From Eublepharis macularius (lineage: Eukaryota > Chordata > Lepidosauria > Squamata > Eublepharidae): a stretch of 64,000 nucleotides of DNA. Location: assembly GCF_028583425.1 (NCBI RefSeq), contig NC_072798.1:12774501-12838500 (forward strand), in the 5' to 3' direction. The notes below the pieces were generated by a model. It did not search any database. It was not told the DNA's origin and saw only the letters and a list, made by a program, of their open reading frames with translations. A program made the position numbers and the translations under genes. This document shows, in pieces, positions 23,047 to 33,775 of this stretch (within the stretch, counting starts at the first letter, position 1; the number at the start of each line of letters is the position of its first letter).

Positions 23047-23313
23047 CAGGGCCGGATCTAGGGTTGCCAGCACCCAGGGCAACCCAAATCCGGCATTCCC
23101 CTGCGCGTGTGCACGGCAAGCCAGCTGCCCCATCGGCGGGGCAGGCAAATGGCGTGCATGGCCTCCCAGCCCTCCGCTCAGCCGCCCGTGCTGCTACTGC
23201 CAGCTCTGATGCGCTGCCAGCGGTTGGCGGTTGGCAGCCGCGCCTGGCGCCCCCTCTTTGGCGGCACCAGGGGCAGACTACCCCCTGCCCCCTCCCCCGT
23301 CGATCTGGCCCTG
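23047..23313. mobile_element. hAT MITE (F6) with 8-bp TSD
   Basis: A 267-bp GC-rich element CAGGGCCGGATCTAGGG ... CGATCTGGCCCTG, flanked by ATGGGGGG / ATGGGGGC (7 of 8). A fragment recurs at 59440..59522. The long GC-rich ORFs here are not genes. Confidence 0.8.
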
Positions 23314-23321
23314 ATGGGGGC

Positions 23322-24580
23322 AAGGCCAGCACACTCGTGCCAGCTTTCCCTCCCCACACAGTCAACATGTGGATGAGTTTTCTGTGGACCCACCATCTTC
23401 AGACAAAATTGGTTTACATCACCATTCTGGCCAGCCAGAGATGTTTTTGGAAGCTCACGAACAGGATATACAGATGTAATGGTTCCTCCCAGTTTGCTGC
23501 CCATAACTGAAAGAAGCATACTGCCTCTGGACAGGGAGGTTCTATTCTATGGTCATGGATAGTTGCTGTGAATAGATTTATCAGACCTCTGTATATACGT
23601 CTATAAACTTTTTAAAACAAAAGGCAATCACCCCATCTTGTGTCAGCGAATTCCAGAAATCCTGCACATAATTTATTCATTGCTGCGACACTTTGAATCA
23701 CAATTATTATTTCACAATGAAATGAAAGAGCCAGTCCTTGGCAAATTTACATCTTAAGGATTCTAGTTTTGTATTTTCCAATGGGAAACTGGAAGACAGA
23801 ATCTCTTTACAGGAATTAAAAAAAAGAAGAGTGTTCTTTTCAAATCTCTCAACACAACCGCCCCTTCAGAATGGTCCCATTTTCCAGACTTCTTAACCTT
23901 GTTTCCACTGGTTACTCTGAAACCCCTCCCCTTAGTGAACATTTTTATTTATTTTCAAGCTGAGATTTTTTGAAGGCTGTTGACTTCAGTTGTCCAGCTT
24001 CTATAACACAAAACATCTGTGAACTGCCTCACAGAGTCCCCTATAGGTCATGGGAAAGCTTTATCTTCCTAGACGTAAGCTGTTCCTCTATACAACCAGA
24101 CCCAGATAACTGAGATCCAGCGGGTGTATTGTCCGGCAATGAATGCTTTCCCCCCACGTCTCTGAGGAGCTGAGGTTTAGCCTTCTATCCTCAGGCTGTT
24201 TCCTTCACAGGGTTCCCATTGAGCGGTGGGAGTTGGTGGCTTGCCTCTTCCGCAATGTGTGAGAACTCTTTTAACACAGCTGTATGTTGTTTGATTTGTG
24301 CACCAAACAAAGGCCTCCAAAGGAATAGGTCGGTGACTCTGAAATGCCTCAAAGTACGTAATAATTAAGAGAAATTAGACAGGGATTTTTCCTTTGCGTG
24401 TTCCTGGTGGCCAACCGGAAAAGGTGAATGTCATCTTTTTCTCATAGGCCTGTCAGATGACTCTTATTTCAGAGAATGGCTCTTAGGTCAAGATAACAGT
24501 TCCCACAGTGGTCCTACCTGAATCGATACAGGTCAAGATAAGAACTATAGGGCTGAGCTCCTTCCTTCATATTGCTAGAT
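23322..24580. other. No recognisable gene or repeat
   Basis: Unique-looking sequence. No ORF over about 60 codons with a known motif and no repeat signature found. Confidence 0.35.
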
Positions 24581-24583
24581 ATT

Positions 24584-24833
24584 TAACAACAACAACAACA
24601 ACAACAACAACTGTACTTATATACCACTCTTTTAGACAGATTAGTGCCCTACCCAGAATGTGTTAGTGTTATTATTATCATCACAATACAGTGGGGAGCT
24701 GGGGCTGAGAGGAATGGCTTACCCACGGCTACCTGCTGAGCTCATGGCAGTAGTGGGAGTCGAACCAGTAGAGTGCTGATTCTCAGCCAAACCATTTAAC
24801 CATTGTGCTACAGCAGCAAAGTGCAATTTAGGG
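24584..24833 (-). mobile_element. tRNA-derived SINE, antisense, with (AAC)n tail
   Basis: (AAC)9, TGTACTTATATACCACTC, then reverse B box GAGTCGAACCAGTAG and reverse A box ATTTAACCATTGTGCTAC. Confidence 0.82.
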
Positions 24834-24934
24834 GGTGCAATGAATAATGTTCCTGGAGAATTCCCTTTTGTGATTAGACAAAGCTTGTCTAATTTAGAAT
24901 TCTGTTTCTTTCAGACTCCGTGGGATCACAATCA

Positions 24935-25165
24935 GGATATGAAGGTACATGAATACAAGAAGCTGATTTAGATTGAATCAGACCTTTGGTCCATAAAGGT
25001 CAGTGTTGTCTATTCATACTGGCAGCAGCTCTCCAGGGTCTCAGGTGGAGGTCTTTCACATCACCTACTTCCAGGTCCTTTTAACTGGAGATGGCAGGGA
25101 TCGAACCTGGGACCTTTTGTATGCCAATCAGATGCTCTGAATCATCATGACTCCTCCCCACTGGC
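24935..25165 (-). mobile_element. tRNA-Ala-like SINE, antisense
   Basis: AGACCTTTGGTCCATAAAGG, CTCTCCAGGGTCTCAGGTGG, then GGGATCGAACCTGGGACC (reverse B box) and GATGCTCTGAATCATCATGA (decayed reverse A box). Confidence 0.78.
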
Positions 25166-25439
25166 TTTTCCTGGAGTTTTTTACTCAGCATTTGGAATTC
25201 AGAGGTACACTCTGTAGATGAAGGTTCAGCTTGCCTAACATGGAGCCAGTCAGGCCTCTAGTAAGCGATGTAGGGGCTCTAAAAAGCATTGCTGTAATTA
25301 TGGAAATCACAGCACAAGTATTTCCATAGAGTCAATATTTCTCAACTCAATACTTAAAAGGGCTTGTTGGATGAAAAAAAAGGGTTCCAGACATAGACTG
25401 GCCTTTGTCCCCTATAATAATGCCCCTGCCTATGCAACA

Positions 25440-25660
25440 TACCCTGATCTGGATAGCCCAGATGAGCCTGGTCTCATTGGATCTCAGAAGCTAAGCAGGG
25501 TTGGCCTTGGTTACTAATTGGATGGGAGACCTCCAACAAAGACTAGAGATGCAGAGGCAGGGAATGGCAACCCACCTCTGTTAGTCTCTTGCCATGAAAA
25601 ACCCACCGGGGGTCGCCATAAGTCAACTATTACTTGAGGGCACTCTCCACCACCACCTAC
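25440..25660 (+). mobile_element. 5S rRNA-derived SINE (SINE3 type), sense
   Basis: AGATGAGCCTGGTCTCATTG, CAGAAGCTAAGCAGGGTTGG, ACTAATTGGATGGGAGACC follow the internal promoter half of 5S rRNA. The non-5S body ATGGCAACCCACCTCTGTTA and GTCGCCATAAGTCAAC is shared with 1019..1197. Confidence 0.85.
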
Positions 25661-26100
25661 GCAACATGTTGATTTATGGTTCCTACCCTAGTTCATTAGC
25701 AGTGCATTCAATATTAGATTTTCACACTTTTACTCTTCCCATACTCATCGTGGTTGTTGTACAGATTGCAGCAGAGGACAGGGAGTTGCCAGCCACCTTT
25801 TGCCTTAAGTTAGAAACTTGTGCCGGGACAGTAGAGTATTGCTGCGGACTGCAGCTGTGGAAGAACATGAATGAATGCTCCTTCATGAAAAGCAAAACAA
25901 AGCACAATTCCCTCTGCCTAGAACACTAGCCTTTTAGAGAGAAGGATGGGCTAGAAGCTTTCATCTTGACATTTAATGTTTGAGTGCAAGGCATTTGTTT
26001 TGTTACTGCTGAAGAGCAAGCAACTCTCCTGCCCTTGGTGATTATTTTGTGTGTGTGTGTGGGACGGGGTGCCAGCTAGGAAGAGTCCATCCATTCAGAG

Positions 26101-26748
26101 TAGGGTTGCCAACTCCGAGTTGGGAGATTTAGGGGTGGAGCCTGGGGATTTAGGATTGCCAGACCCCCACTTGGGATGGGGGATCCCCCTACTGCTCCCA
26201 CCCTCCACCCTCACCCCTGCTTACCTGGCCAGTGAGGGGGAAAGGCAGGGGAATGTGTCTCCTGGGGCATGCTCCTGGGTGGTGCAGTGAGCTCCCGTGT
26301 GCCACAATAGGCCAATTTTTGACCCAAAACATCCCCAATTCGGCGAGCTGCGGTGCACAGGACTCCAGGGCCTGTGGCGCTGCCCTGGCAGCTCTCCCAT
26401 GCTTTGCAGCGGCCCAATTCAGGCCACTGAGGAAAGCAGGAGTGCTCCCAGGGGCGGCATGTGGCCTGCACGATGACATCACTTCCCGGAAGTGATGTCA
26501 TCACACAGGCCGAGAGCACATGCATGTGAGTGCAGCACAGAGGTGAGTGCCAGGATTTCCACCTGCTGCCCAGAGGGCAAGGGGACCTGTCAACCCTATG
26601 GGGAGGAGAGGGACCTCAGTGGGGTGTAATGCCATAGAGTTTATCCTCAGAAGCAGCCATTTTCTCCAGGGAAACTGATATCTGTGGTCTGGAGAGGAGT
26701 TATAATTCTGGAAGGTCGACGAGCAGCACGTGAAGGTTGGTGGTTCTA
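26101..26748. mobile_element. hAT MITE F1 with perfect TSD, interrupted by F2
   Basis: Outer ends TAGGGTTGCCAACTCC and GTTGGTGGTTCTA, flanked on both sides by ATTCAGAG. The F1 body is continuous when 26151..26598 is removed (GCCTGGGGA...GGGGAGGAGAGGGACC). Confidence 0.88.
26151..26598. mobile_element. hAT MITE F2 nested inside F1
   Basis: A 448-bp element TAGGATTGCCAGACCC ... GACCTGTCAACCCTA with flanks TGGGGATT / TGGGGAGG (6 of 8). It contains a near-perfect palindrome at 26463..26493 around ACTTCCCGGAAGT. Confidence 0.8.
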
Positions 26749-26995
26749 ATTCAGAGTGAGGGCTAGAACCACTGCTTTCATTTAGTGGCAGGGCATAGAG
26801 TAGAAATGCACATTGTGAATTACCTGGGGACGCTCAAGTGCAGGATTTTATGTGTGGTCCTCAATTCACATGCGGGCTGTATCTTGCTTGGCACATATGC
26901 ATGCTGCTTTCATGGAAGCTCCCCTGTGTGATCGCATTTGCAAGTGAGTATGAACATTTGCATGTGCTCACAGCAAGAACTCTCAGGGATGGACA

Positions 26996-27382
26996 TAGGG
27001 TTACCAGGTGCCCACCGGTGGCGGGCAAACTCCCAGGGATTTGCTCCCTTATCCGCTGATCGCTGAGTGATCGGCAGGAGGGGGCAAACTACTGGAGCAT
27101 GCCCACCACTGGCACGCACCTCAGGAGCACACGCCATGCACATGCTCCCACCCCTCGCGCTGGCTGCGGGAGCATCCCTGTGCTCCGATTTGGCCCCAAC
27201 CAGCCAAATTGGAGCGCGGGAGCGCTCCTGCGGCCGGCACGACAACATCACTTACAGAAGTGACGTCGCCACGTCACTTCCGGAAGTGACATCATCACAC
27301 CGCCACCGGAGCACGCGCACACATGGTTAAGTTCCAGGCCCCTATCCTCCCGCTGAGAGGATAGAGGGACCTGGCAACCCTA
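26996..27382. mobile_element. hAT MITE F2, complete, 8-bp TSD
   Basis: A 387-bp element TAGGGTTACCAGGTGCC ... GGGACCTGGCAACCCTA, flanked by GATGGACA / GATGGACT. It contains GTCACTTCCGGAAGTGAC. The paralogous segment at 31800 shows an unoccupied site. Confidence 0.88.
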
Positions 27383-27641
27383 GATGGACTCCAATTTGCA
27401 TTTCTTTAAGGTGTGAGAAAGTGTCAAGATCAGCATTGCAATGAATGGATGTGAGAGGTGAGGGAAACTGGGAATCTGGCAGTTGTAAACAGCCTGGGAT
27501 ACCTTTAGCAGTTGAAGAGGAATTGATATATGACGCATGAATTTACTCATGCAGAGCAAATTAAAGTGTGACTATGTGAGTGAGTGAAGTTGGAGGGGAG
27601 ACACGTGAAATGAGGTTCAATTGAGCATCCCTAGGTACTCT

Positions 27642-27899
27642 TGCCAGTTTGGTGTAGTGGTTAAGAGTGTGGGACTCTAATCTGGAGAGCCGGGTTTGAT
27701 TCCCCACTCCTCCACTTGAAGCCAGCTGGGTGACCTTGGGCTAGTCATGGCTCTCTGGAGCTCTCTCAGCCCCACCCACCTCACAGGGTGATTATTGTTG
27801 TGGGGATAATAAAGACATGCTTTGTAAACCGCTCTGAGTATGCATTAAGTTGTCCTGAAGGGCAGTATATAAATCGAATATTATTATTATGTTATTATT
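27642..27899 (+). mobile_element. Sauria-type tRNA SINE, sense, full length
   Basis: A box GTGTAGTGGTTAAGAGTG, B box GGGTTTGATTCCC, and 3' end TAAACCGCTCTGAGTATGCA ... CAGTATATAAATCGAATATT with a TTA tail. Flanks TACTCTT / TACTTTG suggest a short target duplication. Confidence 0.9.
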
Positions 27900-28039
27900 A
27901 CTTTGTCATGTGTATTTCCACCCACCATCACAGAGCCAAATTTGACCGCCTGTGAAGCTAGGCAGCTGACCTTGGGCCAGTTATCCATCCAACCCACCTC
28001 ACAGGGTGGTTATGAGGACAAAGAAAAGAATGATGTAGG

Positions 28040-28900
28040 CCACATTGAGGTACTCAGAGAAATGAGAGCCAAATTCAGGTTGGAGACTAGATCCAGCCAT
28101 GTAGTTAACTCCTTCCCCCTACTTTGGTTTATGTAAGGACTGAGTAAATCAACTGTTTTTAGGATGTTGATTTAAAAATATACACACAACTCAGTGAAGA
28201 TTACTGCTATATTAACAGATCTGTGTTGAAAAGGGGAATAGGAAAGAATGTCCTAATATATACAACCACAGTGCGTTGGGAAAATGGAAAATTTCACGGC
28301 GCAGCCTGCTATCTCACTGCAAATTTAGTCTGGAAGCATGGTCTGAAGATATAAGGGGGAGGGTATCAGTTTACAATAAATTATTAAGTTTGAGTTGTTG
28401 AGGGTTTCATTCCTCTTGAGACACTTATTTAGACATTGTTATTTGTGACAGAACAGAGACAGTGTCTTATAAACATTTATTGGATAAAGATTTATTTAAG
28501 AATCTTCTGGAAAATAAACTCCGTCTCTAGAAAGGACCACCCATGTTTTCTTGTAAGTACCAGGTGATTAAAGCAGATTTTGGCTGGTTGGTGTAATACT
28601 GTGGATTCTGTCCATGTTCTTAAGGGGTGGTTAATTTCTAAAGAGAGGTACAGTGTGCTGGGATTCCTGGAAAGGCCACTTTCTGATCTGGAAAGCCTTG
28701 ACCCAGATATCTCCCAAACTGGCTGCAGTTACTCTCAGTCAAGAGGAAGAAAACACAATTACACATGCACGGGGCAGTCTATTATTACTTCATATGCTTT
28801 GGAATTGAAATTGGGAGCTGAAAATGGATTGCAGGGTTTGGGACAAGCAGCTCAAGTTATATCCTGCTCTTAAATCCATGCAGTAAAGATGTGATTATGA
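28040..28900. other. No recognisable gene or repeat
   Basis: AT-rich, with a SINE-like scrap at its left margin (27935..28075). No gene signal. Confidence 0.35.
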
Positions 28901-28905
28901 GGATC

Positions 28906-29112
28906 TAGGCTGTTTCCACACGGCTCCCCGCTGCTCATAACAACCCGGAATATTGCAAAAGAAACGCAGAAGATCGCATTTTCTCGCGAGAGATTTGCGC
29001 GACGTCACGTGATGTCGCGCAAATCTCACGTGAGAAAACGTGATCTTCTGCATTTTTTTCATGATATTCCGGGTTGTTACAAGCAGCGGGGAGCCATGTA
29101 GAAACGACCCTA
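28906..29112. mobile_element. Palindromic CpG-rich MITE (F8)
   Basis: A 207-bp near-palindrome: TAGGCTGTTTCCACACGGCT pairs with the reverse of GCCATGTAGAAACGACCCTA. The centre is GCGACGTCACGTGATGTCGC, which contains a TGACGT-type half site and the E-box CACGTG. It opens a SINE at 29113. Confidence 0.8.
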
Positions 29113-29570
29113 GTTGGTGTGGCATAGTGGCTATGGATTTTTAAAATATAAATACATTTTATTTCAATACAAACCCACAACAACCACATTTTATTTCAGT
29201 TTATAAACTCAAAATATAATCATAGAAACACTATACCATACATCTTCTATCTTCTACTTTTACATTTATCTACATAGAACATAAACTAGACATATACATT
29301 TTAATATAAACCTGAACTAATATCAATCAAATCATTCAATTCATATAATTCACATATTTGTATGGACTTGCCTTATATAGTCCTGATTTTCCACTTCTGT
29401 TTTCAATATTTCTATTCTATCTTTACCGTCGTCTTCCCCAATAATGATTTTGAGAGCTGGATTTAAATCCTCACATAACCATGTACTTCAGTGGGTGACT
29501 TTAGGTAACTCATGTTCTTTTAACTTCAATTACCTTGCCGATTTGTGGTGAGGATAAAATGGAGAGAGAG
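29113..29570 (+). mobile_element. SINE split by an antisense L1-like 3' end
   Basis: SINE head GTTGGTGTGGCATAGTGGCT (29113..29140) and body GGATTTAAATCCTCACATAA (from about 29459) are separated by AT-rich antisense LINE-like sequence (about 29141..29450). Confidence 0.5.
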
Positions 29571-29722
29571 CCATTTCCACACATGTTGAATAATGCACTT
29601 TCAATGCACTTTCATAATCCTTTAGAAGTGGATTTTTTGTTCCACACATGGAAAATCAGTTTCAAATGTTCACTAAAGAGTATTGAAAGTGGATTATCCA
29701 ACGTGTGTGGAAGCAGCCAGAG
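29571..29722. mobile_element. Palindromic MITE (F9)
   Basis: CCATTTCCACACATGTTGAA pairs with the reverse of CCAACGTGTGTGGAAGCAGC. Flanked by AGAGAGAG on both sides, a possible 8-bp duplication, although it is low-complexity. Confidence 0.75.
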
Positions 29723-29729
29723 AGAGGCC

Positions 29730-30170
29730 ATGTATACCTGAGTTTCTTGAAGGAAAGACAGGATGAAAACTGATAGATATTGCTAGCTTTGCAGCCCGTT
29801 CATTTGTGCAGCCGTAGGAGCAAAAAGAATAAGACATTTGACCTGGGAATCCCCGGTTGAAAATTTATCTCTGCTACAAACTCAGTAGGTTGTCTGAGAC
29901 AAAACTCTTTCTCTTAGCCCTTCCCCCTCATCTTCAACAGGACTGTTGTCAGGAATATGAGATATTTGTGAAGCACTTTGAATCCTGAAACTTTAATGTA
30001 GAAGTAATATTAGTTGCTGGGAGTTAAATCCAAAATTAACATAACATTTTGGTCTTTAAAAGTGTTAATTAAAGGGCTGAAATTAAGGCAGTGCAAAAGA
30101 AGCCCCTTTTATGTGTCACTCTTTAGGGCATGCCCCCTGGTGCTGTGTAACCCTGAAGATGGGACAGTGT
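29730..30170. other. No recognisable gene or repeat
   Basis: No clear ORF, splice signal or repeat match. Confidence 0.35.
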
Positions 30171-30177
30171 CTTGCAT

Positions 30178-30654
30178 ATGGTTCGATTATTAGGACCTTA
30201 GAGGGCCTTGTAAACCTGGATTCAAATCCCCGTCCATAATGAAGTTCTCTAGATGAACCAGGGGCACTCACACTCTCTCAACTGAACCTACCTTACAAGC
30301 TCATTGCGAGGATATATTGTGGAAGAGACAACAAAGTTATCTGCCCTGAGCGAAAGTTACAGTCCAGTTCATAGCTGAGTGGATATTTGAACCAGGTCAC
30401 AGTTTGACACACTCACCACTACACCATACTGCTCCATTTTGCTCATTCTTAACATCAGCGTGAATGGGTTTAAACTAGACCTTTTTTTCTTTGAAAAACT
30501 ATGGCTTTTAAAGAGATGTGATGAAGATATATTTTTTAAAAATCACTACCTTTTGTCCCTTTACAACACTTTGTAAACCGCTCTGAGTGGGCATTAAGTT
30601 GTCCTGAAGGGTGGTATACAAATCGAATGTTATTATGTTATTATTATTATTCTT
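30178..30654. mobile_element. Three SINE fragments
   Basis: A sense fragment at about 30178..30345 (GGATTCAAATCCC), an antisense head at 30375..30433 (ATTTGAACCAGGTCACAG, CACCACTACACCATACTG) and a Sauria 3' end at 30568..30654 (TGTAAACCGCTCTGAGTGGG). Confidence 0.6.
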
Positions 30655-31149
30655 TACTTCTCTGTTTGGTCAACGGCTCTCAGAAGACGGGGTGTTCGGT
30701 TGCATGGTAGCCCGTGATTATGATAATCTTTTTATGTACATGCAGAAAAAGCCCATGTTCCTTCCACCTCTGTAGAGATGACTAATCTGTAGCGTTCTTT
30801 TTCAGCCACCGCAAAGGGTTTGAAAAGATTCAATAATATCGGGAATTTGGAAGGTTTCAGTTATCAAAGTATATCACCATAGTACATTGAGAAGTTGGAC
30901 ATTGGAGAACTCCCTGTTTTGAACTTCAGGTGATTACAAAGAAGCAGAATCTGATTGTAAATCTAATTTTTAGAACCGGATGTTTCTTTCAAACTTATTT
31001 TCAACTGTCAAAGTACTGACAGCTCCTCAAAAATACATGTTCTCTGAAGAATAATAGCTGTCCTTTTGGTAATTTCTCCACTTTTCCCATGTTTTGTCAG
31101 ACATTGTTTTCAAGGCTATCCTAAATGTTCAAAACTTTGAGTCACTTAT

Positions 31150-31440
31150 TCTAAAGTTTCAGGTGGGTAGCCATGTTGGTCTGCAGTAGGAAAGCAAGAT
31201 TCCAGCCCAGTTGCACTTTAGAGAGCAACTAGATCTCCAGGGTATGAACTGTCAAGAAGAGTCAAAACTCCCTTTGAAGGGAGACGTGGAAAGGAGATGT
31301 GGAAAGGCTGCTCCTGTCTGAAATAACAGACAATTTATATATTCAGCAATGAAGGGAGCTTTGACAAAAAGCTCACACCTTGGAAATCTAGCTGGTCTTT
31401 AAGGTGCTATTATACCTGGATCTTAATATTCAGCAACAGA
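31150..31440 (-). mobile_element. Penelope-like/LINE-like terminal repeat
   Basis: TTTCAGGTGGGTAGCCATGT, TTGGTCTGCAGTAGGAAAGC and a right part GGAAATCTAGCTGGTCTTTA match the family also seen at 48264..48385, 53505..53610 and 61990..62035. Confidence 0.5.
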
Positions 31441-31456
31441 ATCATTCCTTGGCAAT

Positions 31457-31565
31457 GTAGGGTTGCCAACTCTAGCTTGGAAATTTCCTGGAGATTTTGA
31501 GGGTGAAGCTTGAGGAGGGGTGAGTTTGGGGAGAGGATGAAGCTCAGTAGAGATATCACTCTAGA
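31457..31565. mobile_element. F1 MITE left fragment
   Basis: TAGGGTTGCCAACTCTAGC ... GGGGAGAGGATGAAGCTCAG, truncated where copy B of the duplicated segment begins. Confidence 0.65.
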
Positions 31566-31567
31566 AC

Positions 31568-32115
31568 TTCCGTTTATCCTAGAGTGGAAATGCATGTTGC
31601 GAATTAATTGGGGACCCTCAACTGCAGAATTTCATGTGTGGTCCTCAATTCACGTGCAGGCTGTCTCTTGCTCAGAAGAGGGGAATGCCACTTTCACCGG
31701 CGCTCCCTTTGTGTGATTGCATTTGCAAATGAGTACGAATGCCACCACCGAGTTGGGAAGAGCAGAGCGCCTACTCAGCTCTGTTTTCTCAGCAAGAACT
31801 CTCAGGGGGCAGATACTGTAGAGCGAGTACTGTAGGCTCCTTTGAATTGTTAATTTGCATTTCTTTAAGGTGTGAGAAAGTGTCAAGATCTGCTTCAATG
31901 AATGGATGTGGGAGGTGGGGGAACCTGGGAATTTAGCAGTTGTAAAACAACCTGGGATACTTTTAGCCGTTGAGGAGGAACTGACATCAAATGCGTGAAT
32001 GTACGTACGGGGAGAAAATTGAAGTGTGACTGTGTGAGTGAGTGCATGGGAAGCTGGAGGGAGGAACACGTGAAATGAGGTTCACTTCATAATGTATATT
32101 TCCACCACTAGACAC
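31568..32115. repeat. Duplicated segment, copy B (without inserts)
   Basis: CTAGAACTTCCG, GAAATGCATGTTGCGAATTA, TGTGGTCCTCAATTCACGTG, CATTTCTTTAAGGTGTGAGA and ACGTGAAATGAGGTTCAC align with copy A at 26800..27925. Confidence 0.75.
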
Positions 32116-32449
32116 GATCGTGAACATGCCATTTCTTCCAGGGGAACTGATTTCTGCCGTCTGGCAATCGGTTGTAATTCTAGGAAAACTCCAGGCCCAC
32201 CTTGATTTTGTTAACCCTAATCACACTGAATAAGGTCCTCTTTAAACCCACCCAATTCTGTCACACATTGTCCTCTTATTATTTTAACAAGAGTGTTTGG
32301 ATCCCTTAAAGATTAACTTTTTCTTCAGCATAAATTTTCACGGGCTGCTTTTATTAGTGTTTAAAATATGCTCAACATACATGTTTATTTTCACTTCAAT
32401 AGACTAGCACAACAACCCCACAGGAATTATTGTCAATTATTATTGTGAT

Positions 32450-33010
32450 GATGATAATTTTCCATCACATTTTTGTCCCACTGTTCCTCCAAAGAGCTTA
32501 GTGCAATGGACATGACTCTGCCCCCTGCCATTTAATCTTTCCTACAACCCTGTGAGGGAGTGACTGGCCCAAGGTCACTCAGTGATAGGGTTGCCAGGTC
32601 CCCTCACCCTCCAGGTGGGGAGTGGGAGGCCTGGCACTCAACATGAGGTCTGGCACTCACATTGGGCCTCTTTCTGCCCCTGGGAGTGCTCCCGCACACC
32701 ATGGTGGGCTGATTTCAGCCTGTTTGGGGCCTAAATTGGCCTAGTATGAAGTGCATGGAGGGCCCTGGAGAGCCTGATTCAGCCTGTTAGGGGCCCAAGT
32801 TGGACCACTGCGGAGCACTGGTGTGCACAGTGTCACCCAGGAGAGTGCGTTCCTCCTCCTTTTCCCCCTGTGGCCAGGTAAGCTAGAGCGGGGGAAGGGG
32901 TAGAGAGTGGGAACAGGGGATCCCCCGCCTCCAGAGGGACACTGGCAACCTTACCCAGTGAGCTTCAATCATCACACGGCAGGGCTCAATGGGAATGGTG
33001 CAGTACAGAG
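32450..33010 (-). mobile_element. tRNA-SINE interrupted by an F2 MITE
   Basis: ACAACCCTGTGAGGGAGTGA and CCAAGGTCACTCAGTGA precede the F2 element; CCCAGTGAGCTTCAATC follows, restoring the antisense SINE. Confidence 0.65.
32586..32953. mobile_element. hAT MITE F2, complete, 8-bp TSD
   Basis: A 368-bp element TAGGGTTGCCAGGTCCCC ... ACTGGCAACCTTA, flanked by CTCAGTGA / CCCAGTGA (7 of 8). Opposite orientation to 26151. Confidence 0.88.
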
Positions 33011-33426
33011 TACAAGGTCTCTGCCCTGAGGAACTTACAGTCTAAAAACTTACAATCTAAAATGTGACATGGAAGGCAATAATGGGAAGGTAGGAGATAA
33101 AAAGATGTGACACATGGACTTGGCCCCCAATGCATTGTGGGTGAGGAATATTTTTTGTATTGGGGAGAGCTGAAGGAGGTGGCTCAGATCAGTTCTAAGG
33201 CAGCAGGAAATGTTCTTCGTGTAGAGAATGGTGCAGCCTTAAGACCAACCTACATTAAACTACGAAGAACTGTAGAATTGTTCCACAAAGAGGTTTGCAT
33301 TTGGAAACATAGGTGTAGATTGCTATAAGCAGAGCAGACCAGCCATAACTTTTCTACTGAGAGATGGGGACGGAGAGCGATCAGATGGCAGCCTCCAGCC
33401 CCACCCCCTCGATCCACTATTTTCTT

Positions 33427-33455
33427 CTTTCCTTCCTTCCTTCCTTCCTCCCTCA
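33427..33455. repeat. (TTCC)n microsatellite
   Basis: About six CTTC units in a pyrimidine-rich stretch next to the L1 3' end. Confidence 0.8.
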
Positions 33456-33459
33456 TTCT

Positions 33460-33775
33460 TCTTTTCTTTTTAATTTTTTTAATAGAAATTTTATTTAAAA
33501 GAAATGAAAATAGAAAGTGCATACTAAAAGGTTATAGAAACACTACATTTGAAATTGAATTGAGACTTATATAAACAGTACATTTAGAATTAATTTAAGA
33601 CTTATACAAGCACAGCATTTAAATTTACATTCAACTAATAGAAAAATACATTCAAAATTTGCCATAACTAAACATAATTGTATAATGGCTCTCCTTCCCC
33701 CTTCTTGGTTACTTATATCAACTTTTTTGATTAATCATTTCCCTATGTTTTATCTTCTTATCTTTGTACTGTTAC
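33460..33775 (-). mobile_element. L1 3' UTR, left part
   Basis: AT-rich antisense L1 tail (AGAAATTTTATTTAAAAGAA ... GCATACTAAAAGG), similar to 17090..17280. It is separated from the ORF2 part at 37029 by the 3.2-kb palindromic element. Confidence 0.7.

Larger units (their letters stand above)
26800..27925. repeat. Duplicated segment, copy A (carries F2 and SINE inserts)
   Basis: GAAATGCACATTGTGAATTA ... GTGGTCCTCAATTCACATGC ... CATTTCTTTAAGGTGTGAGA ... ACGTGAAATGAGGTTCAATT aligns with 31585..32110. Copy A has an F2 MITE (26996..27382) and a SINE (27642..27899) absent from copy B. Confidence 0.75.

Noticed and set aside
23015..23519. Long GC-rich ORFs on both strands
   Set aside because: They overlie an hAT MITE with target duplication; open frames come from GC bias.
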